Source: CAWGXZ01 sp963826695 (GTDB lineage Bacteria > Pseudomonadota > Gammaproteobacteria > Burkholderiales > Burkholderiaceae_C). Taken from it: a stretch of DNA of 64,000 nucleotides. The position numbers and the translations under genes are program-made. The stretch spans positions 62,001-126,000 of the forward strand of contig CAWGXZ010000009.1 in assembly GCA_963826695.1 (NCBI GenBank). The letters are read 5' to 3'. The notes beneath the pieces were generated by a model. That model made no database searches and was not told the DNA's origin. It saw only the letters and a list, made by a program, of their open reading frames with translations. Below, one piece after another: positions 10,276 through 19,216 of this stretch (its first letter is position 1; every line of letters begins with the position of its first letter).

Positions 10276-11146
10276 AGGTCACCGCCTTCTGCAGCTGGGC
10301 GAACATCAGGTCGAGCAGCATGCCGACCAGCCCGATGACCAGGATCGCGAAGATCACGTTGGTCAGCGACAGGTTGTTCCACTCGTTCCAGACGAAGTAG
10401 CCGATGCCGGTGCCGCCCACCAGCATCTCGGCGGCCACGATCACCAGCCAGGCGATGCCCATGCTGATGCGCATGCCGGTCAGGATGGTCGGCGCGGCGG
10501 CCGGCAGGATCACCTCGAAGGCGCGGCGCAGCGGCCGCACTTCGAGCGTGCGCGCGACGTTGAGCCATTCGCGCTCGCACGGCGGCCACGCCGAAGGCGG
10601 TGTTGATCAGCATCGGCCAGATCGAGCAGATGAAGATCACGAAGATGCCGCGAGATGCGCCGAATCCTTGATCGTGTAGAGCGCGAGCGGCATCCACGCC
10701 AGCGGCGAGATCGGCTTGAGCACCTGGATGAACGGGTCGAGCGCGCGGTGCAGCAGCGGGCACATGCCGATGACGAAGCCGAGCGGGATCGCCACCAGCG
10801 CCGCGAGCAGGAAGCCCAGCGCCGACGCGGCCGAGCGAGTAGGCGAGCTGGATGCGCGATGCCCTTGTCGTTCGGGCCGTTGTCGTAGAACGGGCTGGCG
10901 CAGGTGCTTGACCACGGTCGCGCCCATCTGCGCCGAGCGTCGGAAAGCCCGACGCCGCGGTCGCGTGGCGCCGACGGTCCTTGCCCATCAGCTTGGCGTA
11001 CTCGATCTGCTCGGCGCGTCATCGCCGCGCTCGACGCCGGGCCGCCTGCGCCGCGCGGCAGCGTGGCCAGGTGCCAGACGCCGAGCAGCACGCCGAGCAG
11101 CAGCAGCGACAGCAGCGCCGCCCTGAAGCCGAGCGTGCGGCTTCAT
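10265..11146 (-). pseudogene. nitrate/cyanate-type ABC transporter permease, frameshifted
   Basis: This inner-membrane subunit of the NrtB/CmpB/CynB class can be rebuilt from three frames: an N-terminal helix rich in Leu (LLSLLLLGVLLGVWHLATL), a middle part LGFLLAALVAIPLGFVIGM followed by PFIQVLKPISPLAWMPLALY, and the C-terminal EAA loop region PAAAPTILTGMRISMGIAWL ending KAVTYVD. The ATG at 11146 follows the binding-protein stop codon by two bases. An extra base lies within ten codons of the start, with others near 10920, 10850, 10650 and 10570. It works with the genes on either side. The sequence cannot say whether it is really dead or only mis-sequenced. Confidence 0.8.
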
Positions 11147-11148
11147 GC

Positions 11149-12569
11149 TCAGCCGCCTTGCGTGATGGCGAAGCTGTTGGCGTAGTCGTCGGGCTTGGCC
11201 GGGTCGAACACCTTGCCCATGATCGTGAACTTGGGATAGGCGCCGTCCGGCGCGGCTTCTGGCCGAGCTCCTTCATCGTGCTTCTTCGCGTCGGTCAGCA
11301 GGAACACCTTCTCGGCGATCTGCTTGTAGTCGACGTCGCCCTTGACGTAGCCCCAGCGCTTCATCTGCGTCAGCATCCACACCGCCATGCTCTGCCACGG
11401 GATCGGGTCGAAGTCGGCGCGGTCGGGCACGTTCTGGATGTTGCCCAGGCCGTCGGCGAAGCTGCCGGTCAGCACCTGCGCGAGCACCGTCTCGGGCTGG
11501 TTCAGGTACTGCCGCCGGCGCGATCACCTTGGCGATCAGCTCGCGGTTCTCCGGCTCGCGCGCCATCGCCGACGCGGTGAGCACCGCGCGGTACAGCGCG
11601 GCGAAGGTGTTGGGGTTCTTCTGGATGAACTCGGTGCGAGGTGCCGAAGGCGCAGCACGGGTGGCCGTTCCACAGCTCCTTGGTCAGCAGGTGGATGAAG
11701 CCGACCTCCTCGAACACCGCGCGCTGGTTGAACGGGTCGGGCCCGAGGAAGCCGTCGATGTTGCCGGCGCGCAGGTTGGCCACCATCTCGGGCGGCGGCA
11801 CGACGCGGATCTGGATGTCGCGTGTCGGGGTTCGAGCCCGGCCTCGGCCACGTAGTAGCGCAGCAGGAAGTTGTGCATCGAGTACTCGAACGGCACCGCG
11901 AACTTGAAGCCCTTCCAGTGCTTCGGGTCGCGCTTGTCCTTGTGCTTGTTGGCCAGCGTGATCGCCTGGCCGTTGGTGTTCTGGATCGTGGCCACGTTCA
12001 TCGGCGTCGGCGTTGCGAGCCGAGGCCCATGCGAGATCGCCAGCGGCATCGGCGACAGGAAGTGCGTGGCGTCGTACTCCTTGTTGATCATCTTGTCGCG
12101 GATCAGCGCCCAGCCCGCCGTCTTGACGACCTCGACGTTCAGGCCCTGCTTCTGATAGAAGCCCAGCGGGTGGGCCATGATCAGCGGCGTGGCGCAGGTG
12201 ATCGGGATGAAGCCGATCTTCAGGTTCTTCTTCTCGAGCGCGCCGCTTCTCCTGCGCCATGGCCTGCAGGCTGCGCGATCGGCAGCACGCTGGCGATGGC
12301 GGCCACGCGCCGTGCTGCGCGCCGACCGCGCGCAGGAAGCGGCGGCGCAGCGCGTCCTGCGGGAACAGCGCCTTGACCAGCGTGGCCTCGACGAAGGCAT
12401 TCGAGTACGACTCGAATTCGGCCGTCTCGCTGCGCCGGCGCAGCTCGGTGGTCGCGCCTTCGGCGCTCGCCGCGGCAGCGTGTTCGTCGGCGTCGGCATG
12501 CAGGCCGCAGGCGCAGCGCAGCCGCAGCGGCCGGTCGGCGTCGTAGGGGTCAAAGCGGGAGTCGCGCAT
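11149..12569 (-). pseudogene. CmpA/NrtA-family substrate-binding protein, frameshifted
   Basis: This is the first gene of the operon. It starts MRDSRFDPYDADRP and then has the Cys/His-rich leader (RCACGLHADADEHAAAA) and the RRRFLRAVGA segment that precede the binding domain in CmpA/NrtA proteins. Mature-domain blocks follow in several frames: KIGFIPITCATPLIMAHPLG, KDATHFLSPMP-like, MNVATIQNTNGQAITLA, KFAVPFEYSMHNFLLRYYVA, VPPPEMVANLRAGNIDGFLG, and a C-terminus ending DDYANSFAITQGG. At least five frame changes are needed. Nitrate, bicarbonate and cyanate binders share this family. Downstream cynS makes cyanate the best guess here. Confidence 0.83.
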
Positions 12570-12791
12570 CGGTCTTGCCTCGGGTTTCGAACGAGGTCGA
12601 TGCTGGGGCCGCGAGGCCGCCGGCGCCATCGTGCGCGCCGCGAAGGTTTTGTAGTGGGCGGACTACAAGGGCCAGCCAGCCTGCGCCAATTTCCGCAGAT
12701 CGGTTGTCGATCCGGCACGATCATTCGACGTTGCATGCCCCGGACTGGCGGCTGCGCGCGCTGCGGTCGATTCGTCGCCGAAAATCCGAAG
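12570..12791. other. divergent intergenic region, cyanate operon / type III mod
   Basis: These 222 bp separate the leftward transporter operon from the rightward methyltransferase gene and should hold both promoters. It is less GC-rich than the flanks in its right part (around 12640-12800). A small inverted pair TAGTGGGCGGACTA sits at about 12653. I could not assign sigma-70 boxes or an operator with confidence. Confidence 0.4.
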
Positions 12792-14415
12792 ATGCCAACA
12801 CTCCACTGGGTCGGGAAAGAAAAGGTCGTCAACCACCACCACGAGGTGCCGTTCCGCGTGCTCGACAAGGTGTCGACCTTCCGCGCGCCCGAAGGCGCTG
12901 CCGGCCAACAGCACCGACAACCGCATCATCCACGGCGACAACCTCGAAGCGCTGAAGAGCCTGCTGCCCGAGTTCGAAGGCCGGGTGAAGTGCATCTACA
13001 TCGACCCGCCCTACAACACCGGCAACGAGGGCTGGGTCTACAACGACGAGGTCAACGACCCCAAGATGCAAGCGCTGGCTCGGCCAGGTGGTCGGCAAGG
13101 AAGGCGAAGACCTGTCGCGGCACGACAAGTGGCTGTGCATGATGTATCCGCGATTGAAGCTGCTGCATCGGTTGCTGCGGCCTGATGGGCTGATCTTCGT
13201 CTCCATAGACGACGGGGAAGTAGCGGCGCTTCGTTTGATGCTCGACGAGGTTTTCGGCGCTGCCCGTTTCGTAGCAACCTTTATTTGGGAGAAGCGGAAA
13301 AACCGAGAGAACCGAAAAATGGTTTCGGTTCGGCACGATTACGTTCTTTGCTATGCCATGGGAGCGCCGGGCGCGCGTGAGCAAATCAAGGTGCTTCCAA
13401 TGGATGCGAACGCCCTCGCCCGTTACAGCAACCCCGACAACGATCTTCGCGGCGCTTGGAAGTCCGACCCCTGCGACAGCGCAAGCCGGGCATGGTACAA
13501 AATCTCAGTTTTACGTGCTTGTCGCGCCCAACGGTAAACAACATTCGCTTCCGAGCGGACGATGCTGGAGTCTATACCGAGGAAGTGATGAAACAAGCGA
13601 TCGGTGAAGGCCGAATCTGGTTCGGCACTACTGGAAATAATGTACCGAGGATCAAGACATACCTCGACGCAAAAGATCGTGGATTAACCCCTGAAACAAT
13701 CCTTATTCGCAGACGAGGTATCGACAACTGAGAATGCGAAGAACGAGATCAAGCGTTTGTTCGACGGGCATGCCGTGTTCGAGACACCAAAGCCAGTAGA
13801 ACTAATTACCCACCTTCTACGGCTGTGCACAAGCGATGACGACCTTATCCTTGACTCCTTTGCGGGTTCTGGAACTACAGGGCACGCAGTACTTCAGCTT
13901 AACGCTTCCGATGGGAAAGCGCCGCAGGTTTGTTCTAATCGAAATGCTTCCCTACTCGGAAGCAATCACGGCTGAACGTCTGCGCCGAGCCATGCTGGGT
14001 AATGCGGATACTGGCGCACTCGGCGGAAGCTTCGATTACTACACCCTCGGTCGCGCCACTGTTCCTGCCCGATGACAAACTCAACGAGGCTGTCGGCACG
14101 CGAGGCGGTCCGCGGCTATGTCGCCTACAGCGAAGGTATTCCGGCAGCATAACCGGTCCACGATCGACAATCCGCACAGCCCCTATCTGCTCGGCTTGAG
14201 CCAGGAAACCGCTTGGTTCTTCCATTACGAGCCCGACCGCGCGACCAGCCTCGACATGGACTTTCTCGCCGGCCTGCGCTTCGGCGGAGACACGGGAGCG
14301 CGGCAAACCGCCAACCGTTATTGTCTATGCCGACCGCTGTCTGCTGTCAGAGGATTTCATGCGCCGCCATGGCGTCGTGTTCAAGAAAATACCGCGCGAT
14401 ATCACGCGGTTCTGA
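12792..14415 (+). pseudogene. mod: type III restriction-modification methyltransferase (Mod), multiple frameshifts
   Basis: This is an N6-adenine methyltransferase of the type III Mod kind with beta-class motif order: catalytic DPPYNTG near 13002 first, and the SAM-binding motif LDSFAGSGTTGHAV near 13850 later. Typical Mod blocks lie between and after them: DNRIIHGDNLEALKSLLPEF, PDGLIFVSIDDGEVAALRLM, GRIWFGTTGNNVPRIKTYLD, RGLTPETIL, PKPVELITHLL and YSEAITAERLRRAMLG. The last block ends IPRDITRF before TGA 14415. The frame changes at least seven times (about 12895, 13080, 13490, 13545, 13700, 13920 and 14045-14150). Repaired, it would be about 540 residues, a normal size. Mod is also the specificity subunit that Res needs, so if these breaks are real the system is silent. 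Confidence 0.85.
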
Positions 14416-14426
14416 GGAGGTGCGCC

Positions 14427-14693
14427 ATGCCCGTCATTTCGATGTTCTACGGAATCATCATCCGGCTGTATCTCCTCGATAACCGGCATCACAACCTCCC
14501 GCATATCCACGCGCGGTACGCCGAATTCGAGGCTTCGATCGGGATTGCAGAAGGCGACGTGTTGGCGGGCGAACTGCCGCGCAAGCAGTTGCGCCTGGTC
14601 CAGGCCTGGATCGAGTTGCACCGGGACGAACTGGTTGCCGATTGGGAGCTCGCCGCCAACGGCGAGGCGCCCTACAAGATCGAACCGTTGTGA
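14427..14693 (+). CDS. DUF4160 protein
   Basis: This gene encodes 88 residues starting MPVISMFYGIIIRLYLLDNR, and GAGGAGG precedes the ATG. The hallmark HNLPHIHARYAEFEASI (PHIHA) and the later LVQAWIELHRDELVADWE define DUF4160. The family is usually found next to DUF2442, as here. The pair is commonly treated as a probable toxin-antitoxin or accessory module, but no mechanism is established to my knowledge. It begins eleven bases after mod and sits inside the restriction-modification operon. The frame is intact although mod just upstream is shredded. Confidence 0.85.
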   Translation: MPVISMFYGIIIRLYLLDNRHHNLPHIHARYAEFEASIGIAEGDVLAGELPRKQLRLVQAWIELHRDELVADWELAANGEAPYKIEPL

Positions 14694-14702
14694 GGTGACG
14701 CG

Positions 14703-14960
14703 ATGGACTGGGATGTCAAAGTCGTCAAGCCGCTGCCGGATTACCGCATCTACGTCGAGATCGAAGACGGCCGCCGTGGCATCTTCGACCTGAAGCCTTA
14801 TCTCGAACACGGCGTGTTCCGCGAGCTGAACGACGTGGCGTACTTCAATCGCGTGACCCTCCTTCACGGCGCGGTGTCTTGGCCGCACGAGCAGGACATT
14901 GCGCCCGAAACACTGTTGGCCGAAATGACCCCAGTCGAGACGGCGCCGGCATGGAGCTGA
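14703..14960 (+). CDS. DUF2442 protein
   Basis: This gene encodes 85 residues starting MDWDVKVVKPLPDYRIYVEI. The small beta-rich DUF2442 fold is recognisable from DYRIYVEIEDGRRGIFDLKP, FRELNDVAYFNRV and the near-terminal WPHEQDIAPETL. GTGACGCG separates it from DUF4160 by nine bases, and its last ten bases overlap the start of res, so translation of the three genes is likely coupled. DUF2442 proteins are usual partners of DUF4160. The pair's position exactly between the Mod and Res subunits suggests a regulator or guard of the restriction system, which is an inference. Confidence 0.85.
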   Translation: MDWDVKVVKPLPDYRIYVEIEDGRRGIFDLKPYLEHGVFRELNDVAYFNRVTLLHGAVSWPHEQDIAPETLLAEMTPVETAPAWS

Positions 14961-17653
14961 AGGACTACCAGACCCGGGTACTGACCGACCTCGGCCAGTA
15001 CCTCGACGTGCTCGACGGCACGCCGAACCTCGCGCACGCCTTCCGTGACTACTGGGCCGCCAAAGGCGTGCGGGTCGGCGGCGATGCGGTCCTCGCCGGG
15101 ATGGACCCGTACAAGAACACGGTGCCTGGCGTGCCGCACATCTGCGCCAAGGTGCCGACGGCGGGCGGCAAGACGTTCATCGCGGTGAATGCGCTCGACA
15201 CGATCTTTACCGCGCTGTCCCGGCGCAGCCCGAAGCGGCCGAAGCTGGTGGTGTGGCTGGTGCCGTCGTTGACCATCCTGCGCCAGACGGTAAACGCGCT
15301 GGGCTCCCCGGAGCACCCGTATCGCAAGCGGCTGGACCAGTTGTTCAGGCACCGCGTCGCGGTGTACGAGAAGCGCGACCTGCTGATGGGCGCGGGCTTC
15401 TCCTTCGACACGGCACAGGAGCAGTTGTCGATCGTCGTCATGAGCTTCGACTCGCTGCGCGCGAAGAACAAGGAGGACCGCAAGATTTATCAGGAGAACG
15501 GCAACCTCGCGTCGTTCCTCCTGCCTGATCAAAGCAACCCTGGAGAATGGCTGCTGCCGGAGCACGACGCGTCGGCGTTGATCAACGTCCTCCGTCGCCT
15601 GCGGCCGGTGGTGGTTGTCGACGAGAGCCACAACGCCGAGAGTTCTCTCTCGGTCGAGATGCTGAAGAACCTCAACCCGGACTTCATCCTCGACCTGACC
15701 GCCACGCCGCGCAACAACAGCAATATCGTCAGCTACGTCGACGCCCTGGCGCTGAAGAGGCAGCACATGGTCAAGCTGCCGGTGATCGTCGCCAACCGGG
15801 CGAGCCGTGGCGAGGTCATCGAGTCGGCGCTGATGCTGCGGCGGCAGCTCGAAGACCTGGCCGGCGCTGAGGAAGCGGCCGGTGGCAAGTACATCCGCCC
15901 GATCGTGCTGCTGCAGGCGCAGCCGCGAACCGCCGACGACAACGTCACCTTCGAGAAGATTCGAGAAAAGTTGATCGCGCTGAAGGTCCCTGCCGAGCAG
16001 ATCAGGATCAAGACCGCAGACATCGACGAACTTGCTGGAGACGACCTGATGAGCCGCGATTGCGCGGTGCGATTCATCATCACCGTCAATGCACTCAAGG
16101 AAGGTTGGGACTGTCCGTTCGCGTACATCCTGGCGTCGCTGGCGGACAAGACCTCGCCGATCGACGTCGAGCAAATCCTCGGCCGCGTATTGCGCATGCC
16201 GCATGTGCAACAGCACGGCGCTGCCCTGCTGAACATGTCGTACGTCTTCACCGCCAGCAGCCGCTTTCAGGACACGCTGCAAAACGTCGTCAAGGGTCTG
16301 AACCGGGCCGGGTTCTCGGACAGGGACTGTCGCATCATCGATGCCTCCGGGCCGAGCGCCGAAACGCAGCCCTCGCCCGCCGCGCCGGTGCAGCCGGAGT
16401 TGCCCGGTCTGGCCACGTCGACGACAGACAACGACCTGGACAAGAGCGCCGCTTCGCCGGACTGGGAAGCGGCCGCGCGCGCCGGCACGCCGTCCGAGGG
16501 CGGCGGCGGTCAGGCAGCCGGGCCAGGCGCGTCGACGGTCGGGCAGTCTTCGGGTGCGACTTACGTCGGCGAGCTCAAGGCGCGGGCCCTGGCCGAGAAC
16601 GAGGCCTTCGAGGCGCTCGCGAGCGCCAGCAGCGACGAGGTTTCACCGGAGTTGGAAGCCAAGATGAATCGCCATCGAGTGAAGGACGTGTTCCGCGACG
16701 AGGCCTTGGCGGTGCGCCTGCCGCAGTTCTTCATCGAGGTGCCGAACGGCGGTTTCTTCGCTCCTGAGCAGCCGTTTCAATTGTTCGAACGCGAGGAGCT
16801 GCTCAAGGAGTTCCGTCTGTCGCAAGCCGATGCAACGATGTCTTTCGAGGACGTCGATACCGAGGTCTACCGCGTCGACCTGGAGCAACTCGGCGACGAG
16901 AACTACGCGCCGCGGGCGTTCAAGCTGGCTGCCCGCGAGCGGGTGCAGTACACGAAATACATCCTCGGCCTGTCGCCGGAAGGGCAGATCAGGAATCTGG
17001 TCGCCCGCCTGGCCGAGCTGATCGGCAACCTGTATCCGATCACCGACCCTGAGGTGAAGGAATACGTCCGACGGGTGGTGAGCGGCATGGATGCGGAGCA
17101 GGTCCGCGACTGCATCGAGCGCGATATTGCCTACGTGCGGAAGATCAAGCAAAAGATCACGACGCTGGCGAATGCCCACGCTCTGAAAACCTTCGACGAC
17201 CTGCTCGATGTCGAGCGTATTGCGGTGCAACCGAGCTTCGCGCTGCCCGAGTCGATCACGCCGAACGCCAATGCGTCCGCCATTCCGAAGAGCCTCTACA
17301 GCACCGAGGCCGCCATGGGGACGTTCGAGCGCCGGTTGATCAACGACGTAGCCAACCTCGGAGGCGTGCGCTGGTGGCACCGCAACCTGTCACGCGGCAA
17401 GGGCTTCCGCATCAACGGGTTTCTCAATCACTACCCCGACTTCATCGTCAAGCTCAATTCGGGACGGATCGTGGTTCTCGAGACGAAGGGCGACGATCGG
17501 GACAATACGGATTCCGAACTGAAACTGAAGCTCGGCAAGCAGTGGGAGAAGAAGGTTGGCCGTGACTTCTTCTACATGATGGTCTTCGAGAACAACCCGA
17601 TCGATGGCGCAGAGCGGCTGTCGGACGCGTTGAAGAAACTCGACCGGTTCTGA
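14951..17653 (+). CDS. res: type III restriction endonuclease subunit R
   Basis: This is an intact protein of 900 residues starting MELKDYQTRVLTDLGQYLDV; the ATG at 14951 is chosen because the conserved N-terminus begins there. It is an SF2 helicase/translocase with Walker A KVPTAGGKT (about 67-75), DEAH-like VVVDESHNAESS (about 220), motif III LTATPRNNS (about 237) and the C-terminal motor motif VEQILGRVLRMPHV. A low-complexity linker (about 475-540, rich in Ala/Gly/Pro/Ser) precedes the nuclease domain, where PD(829)FIV and LETKG (about 843) form the PD-ExK site. Res cuts only in complex with Mod. Overlap with DUF2442 implies one operon with mod. Confidence 0.92.
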   Translation: MELKDYQTRVLTDLGQYLDVLDGTPNLAHAFRDYWAAKGVRVGGDAVLAGMDPYKNTVPGVPHICAKVPTAGGKTFIAVNALDTIFTALSRRSPKRPKLVVWLVPSLTILRQTVNALGSPEHPYRKRLDQLFRHRVAVYEKRDLLMGAGFSFDTAQEQLSIVVMSFDSLRAKNKEDRKIYQENGNLASFLLPDQSNPGEWLLPEHDASALINVLRRLRPVVVVDESHNAESSLSVEMLKNLNPDFILDLTATPRNNSNIVSYVDALALKRQHMVKLPVIVANRASRGEVIESALMLRRQLEDLAGAEEAAGGKYIRPIVLLQAQPRTADDNVTFEKIREKLIALKVPAEQIRIKTADIDELAGDDLMSRDCAVRFIITVNALKEGWDCPFAYILASLADKTSPIDVEQILGRVLRMPHVQQHGAALLNMSYVFTASSRFQDTLQNVVKGLNRAGFSDRDCRIIDASGPSAETQPSPAAPVQPELPGLATSTTDNDLDKSAASPDWEAAARAGTPSEGGGGQAAGPGASTVGQSSGATYVGELKARALAENEAFEALASASSDEVSPELEAKMNRHRVKDVFRDEALAVRLPQFFIEVPNGGFFAPEQPFQLFEREELLKEFRLSQADATMSFEDVDTEVYRVDLEQLGDENYAPRAFKLAARERVQYTKYILGLSPEGQIRNLVARLAELIGNLYPITDPEVKEYVRRVVSGMDAEQVRDCIERDIAYVRKIKQKITTLANAHALKTFDDLLDVERIAVQPSFALPESITPNANASAIPKSLYSTEAAMGTFERRLINDVANLGGVRWWHRNLSRGKGFRINGFLNHYPDFIVKLNSGRIVVLETKGDDRDNTDSELKLKLGKQWEKKVGRDFFYMMVFENNPIDGAERLSDALKKLDRF

Positions 17654-17845
17654 ATGGCGAGTGGCGAGTGGGCGAGATCAGGCACCTTGACCCATCGCAG
17701 CGATAAACGCACTCGGCGAAGCCACGTGCCTTTGCACGCCCGCATCGTGCAACGACAGCTTGTCGCCGGTCAGCAACGATGCAGGGGGGCGGAGATCGCC
17801 ATGCGGTGGGCACGAACTGGTTGGAGAGCCAACGACCGAGCCGCC

Positions 17846-18166
17846 TCAGTGGTAGTCGTCTTCGCGTTGATGGCGCAGCGCCAGCACTGTCACGTGACCG
17901 GCATCCTCGATCTCGTACAACGCGACATAGCCGGCGCCGCCGAACGGGATCAGCAGCTCGCGCAGAAAGGGGCTGTCGCCCGCCTTGCGATAAACGAACG
18001 GGGTTCGGCTGAGCTGTCGCTCCACGGCGTCGCGGATGGCATCGACGGCCAGCTGCGCCGAATCGAAATCTTCTTCGGTCCGGGCACGATCGAGCAGGAA
18101 GTCGAACAACCGAAGCAGGTCCTCGCGCGCCGAGTCGGAGTAACGAACGTCGAACGTTGCGCTCAC
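17846..18166 (-). CDS. RelE/ParE-family toxin
   Basis: This gene encodes 106 residues beginning MSATFDVRYSDSAREDLLRL, the usual ParE-fold opening (strand, then helix). Later features are SRTPFVYRKAG, LRELLIPFGGAGYVALYEI and VTVLALRHQREDDY, the strand and Arg/His-rich C-terminus of this family. Members poison DNA gyrase or cleave mRNA on ribosomes. The ParE-like C-terminal RHQRED favours the ParE branch, without proof. It overlaps its antitoxin by four bases and lies convergent to res with a 192-bp gap that holds nothing I recognise. The module sits at the edge of the restriction locus, as stabilising modules often do. Confidence 0.87.
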   Translation of the reverse strand: MSATFDVRYSDSAREDLLRLFDFLLDRARTEEDFDSAQLAVDAIRDAVERQLSRTPFVYRKAGDSPFLRELLIPFGGAGYVALYEIEDAGHVTVLALRHQREDDYH

Positions 18167-18435
18167 CCCAGGGTCGATTTGCGCCGTGCGTCGAGACGTT
18201 GCTGCAGTTCCGAATGAACGGACTCGGCAGCGTGATAGATCCCGGTCTGGGCGGCGTTGTCGCGCGAGCGCAGGCCCCGGGCGATGAACTCCTCCTGAAC
18301 ACGGCGACGCTGAATGGTTTCGCGGACCGCTGTCTCGATCAGGCTGGTGAGTGTCTCGCCATCGCGAAGCACGCTTTCGGCGGCTTCACGCAAGGCGGGC
18401 TCGACTCGCAAGGAGGGGAGTGAAGATGACTTCAT
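18163..18435 (-). CDS. antitoxin of the ParE-type module (ParD/YlcI-like)
   Basis: This gene encodes 90 residues beginning MKSSSLPSLRVEPALREAAE. The N-terminal strand SLPSLRVEPALR and helix pair (DGETLTSLIETAVRETIQRR) are consistent with a ribbon-helix-helix DNA-binding domain. The C-terminal half (EEFIARGLRSRDNAAQTGIY) is the toxin-wrapping tail typical of ParD-like antitoxins. It is first in the operon, and its stop overlaps the toxin start, the normal arrangement for autoregulation. No operator could be pinpointed in the short upstream gap (18436-18559). Confidence 0.82.
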   Translation of the reverse strand: MKSSSLPSLRVEPALREAAESVLRDGETLTSLIETAVRETIQRRRVQEEFIARGLRSRDNAAQTGIYHAAESVHSELQQRLDARRKSTLG

Positions 18436-18559
18436 GCGTGCGTTGCAAGTGCAACGCGATCATCATACCGTGGGCACTTCCAGAATGTGGGCTGGTACGG
18501 GCCAGTGCCTGCCGCCGAGCGGGTCGGCGCCAAGACAGCGCCTACGCCTACGCCTGCGC

Positions 18560-19216
18560 CTACGTCAACTCCTGCCGCACCGCGTACAGCGCCAGCTCGA
18601 CATCGTTGCGCACGCCGGTCTTGTCGAGGATGCGTGCGCGGTAGGTGCTCACCGTGTTCGGCGACAGCACCAGCTGCTCGGCGATTTCGCCGACGCTGCG
18701 GCCGGCGGCGAGCAGCCGGAAGACCTGGTACTCGCGGTGCGACAGCCGCTCGTGCAACGGCGCCTCGTCGTCGCCCTGGCCCTTCCTGGCGCCGCGGCCG
18801 GCACCGATCGCCCCGGCCAGCTGCTCGGCCACGCTCGGCGTGATGAACAGCTGCCCTGCCGCCACCTTGCGGACGGCCTCGATCAGCTGCTCCGAATCCG
18901 CGCTCTTGTTCAGGTAGCCAGCGGCGCCGAGCGTCAGGCTGCGCACCGCGTACTGCCGGTCGGGGTAGGTGCTGAGGATCAGCACCGGCAGCTTCGGGAA
19001 CTCGGCCTTCAGCGACTTCAGCACGTCGAGGCCGTCGCGCTGCGGCATCGCAATGTCGAGCAGCACCACGTCGGGCGGCTCGGCGCGCACCTGGGCCATC
19101 GCATCGGGCCCGTTGCCGGCCTCGCCGGCCAGCACGATGTCGCCCGCGTCGGCGAGGATCTGCTTGATGCCCTGGCGGACGATCACATGGTCGTCGCAGA
19201 TCAGCACGCGGATCAT
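18560..19216 (-). CDS. NarL/FixJ-type LuxR-family response regulator
   Basis: This gene encodes 218 residues. The receiver domain (1-120) has acidic DD at 9-10, the phospho-acceptor Asp54 in VVLLDIAMPQ, Thr/Ser at LILSTYPD and Lys in YLNKSAD. The LuxR-type helix-turn-helix (about 155-212) reads LSHREYQVFRLLAAGRSVGE and SPNTVSTYRARILDKTG. It should be a transcription factor phosphorylated by the adjoining kinase; its start overlaps the kinase stop by four bases (ATGA). Target genes cannot be inferred. A short six-base tandem (GCCTAC variants) lies directly at and beyond its stop codon. Confidence 0.93.
   Translation of the reverse strand: MIRVLICDDHVIVRQGIKQILADAGDIVLAGEAGNGPDAMAQVRAEPPDVVLLDIAMPQRDGLDVLKSLKAEFPKLPVLILSTYPDRQYAVRSLTLGAAGYLNKSADSEQLIEAVRKVAAGQLFITPSVAEQLAGAIGAGRGARKGQGDDEAPLHERLSHREYQVFRLLAAGRSVGEIAEQLVLSPNTVSTYRARILDKTGVRNDVELALYAVRQELT

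Noticed and set aside
12829..13384. Leftward frames opposite the mod gene
   Set aside because: Motifs DPPYNTG and DNRIIHGDN on the rightward strand show that mod is the real gene; its frameshifts only make the antisense frames look longer.
18537..18570. Phase-variable six-base tandem at the end of the response-regulator gene
   Set aside because: Only about four imperfect GCCTAC-type units occur at and after the stop codon, where length change would have little effect.
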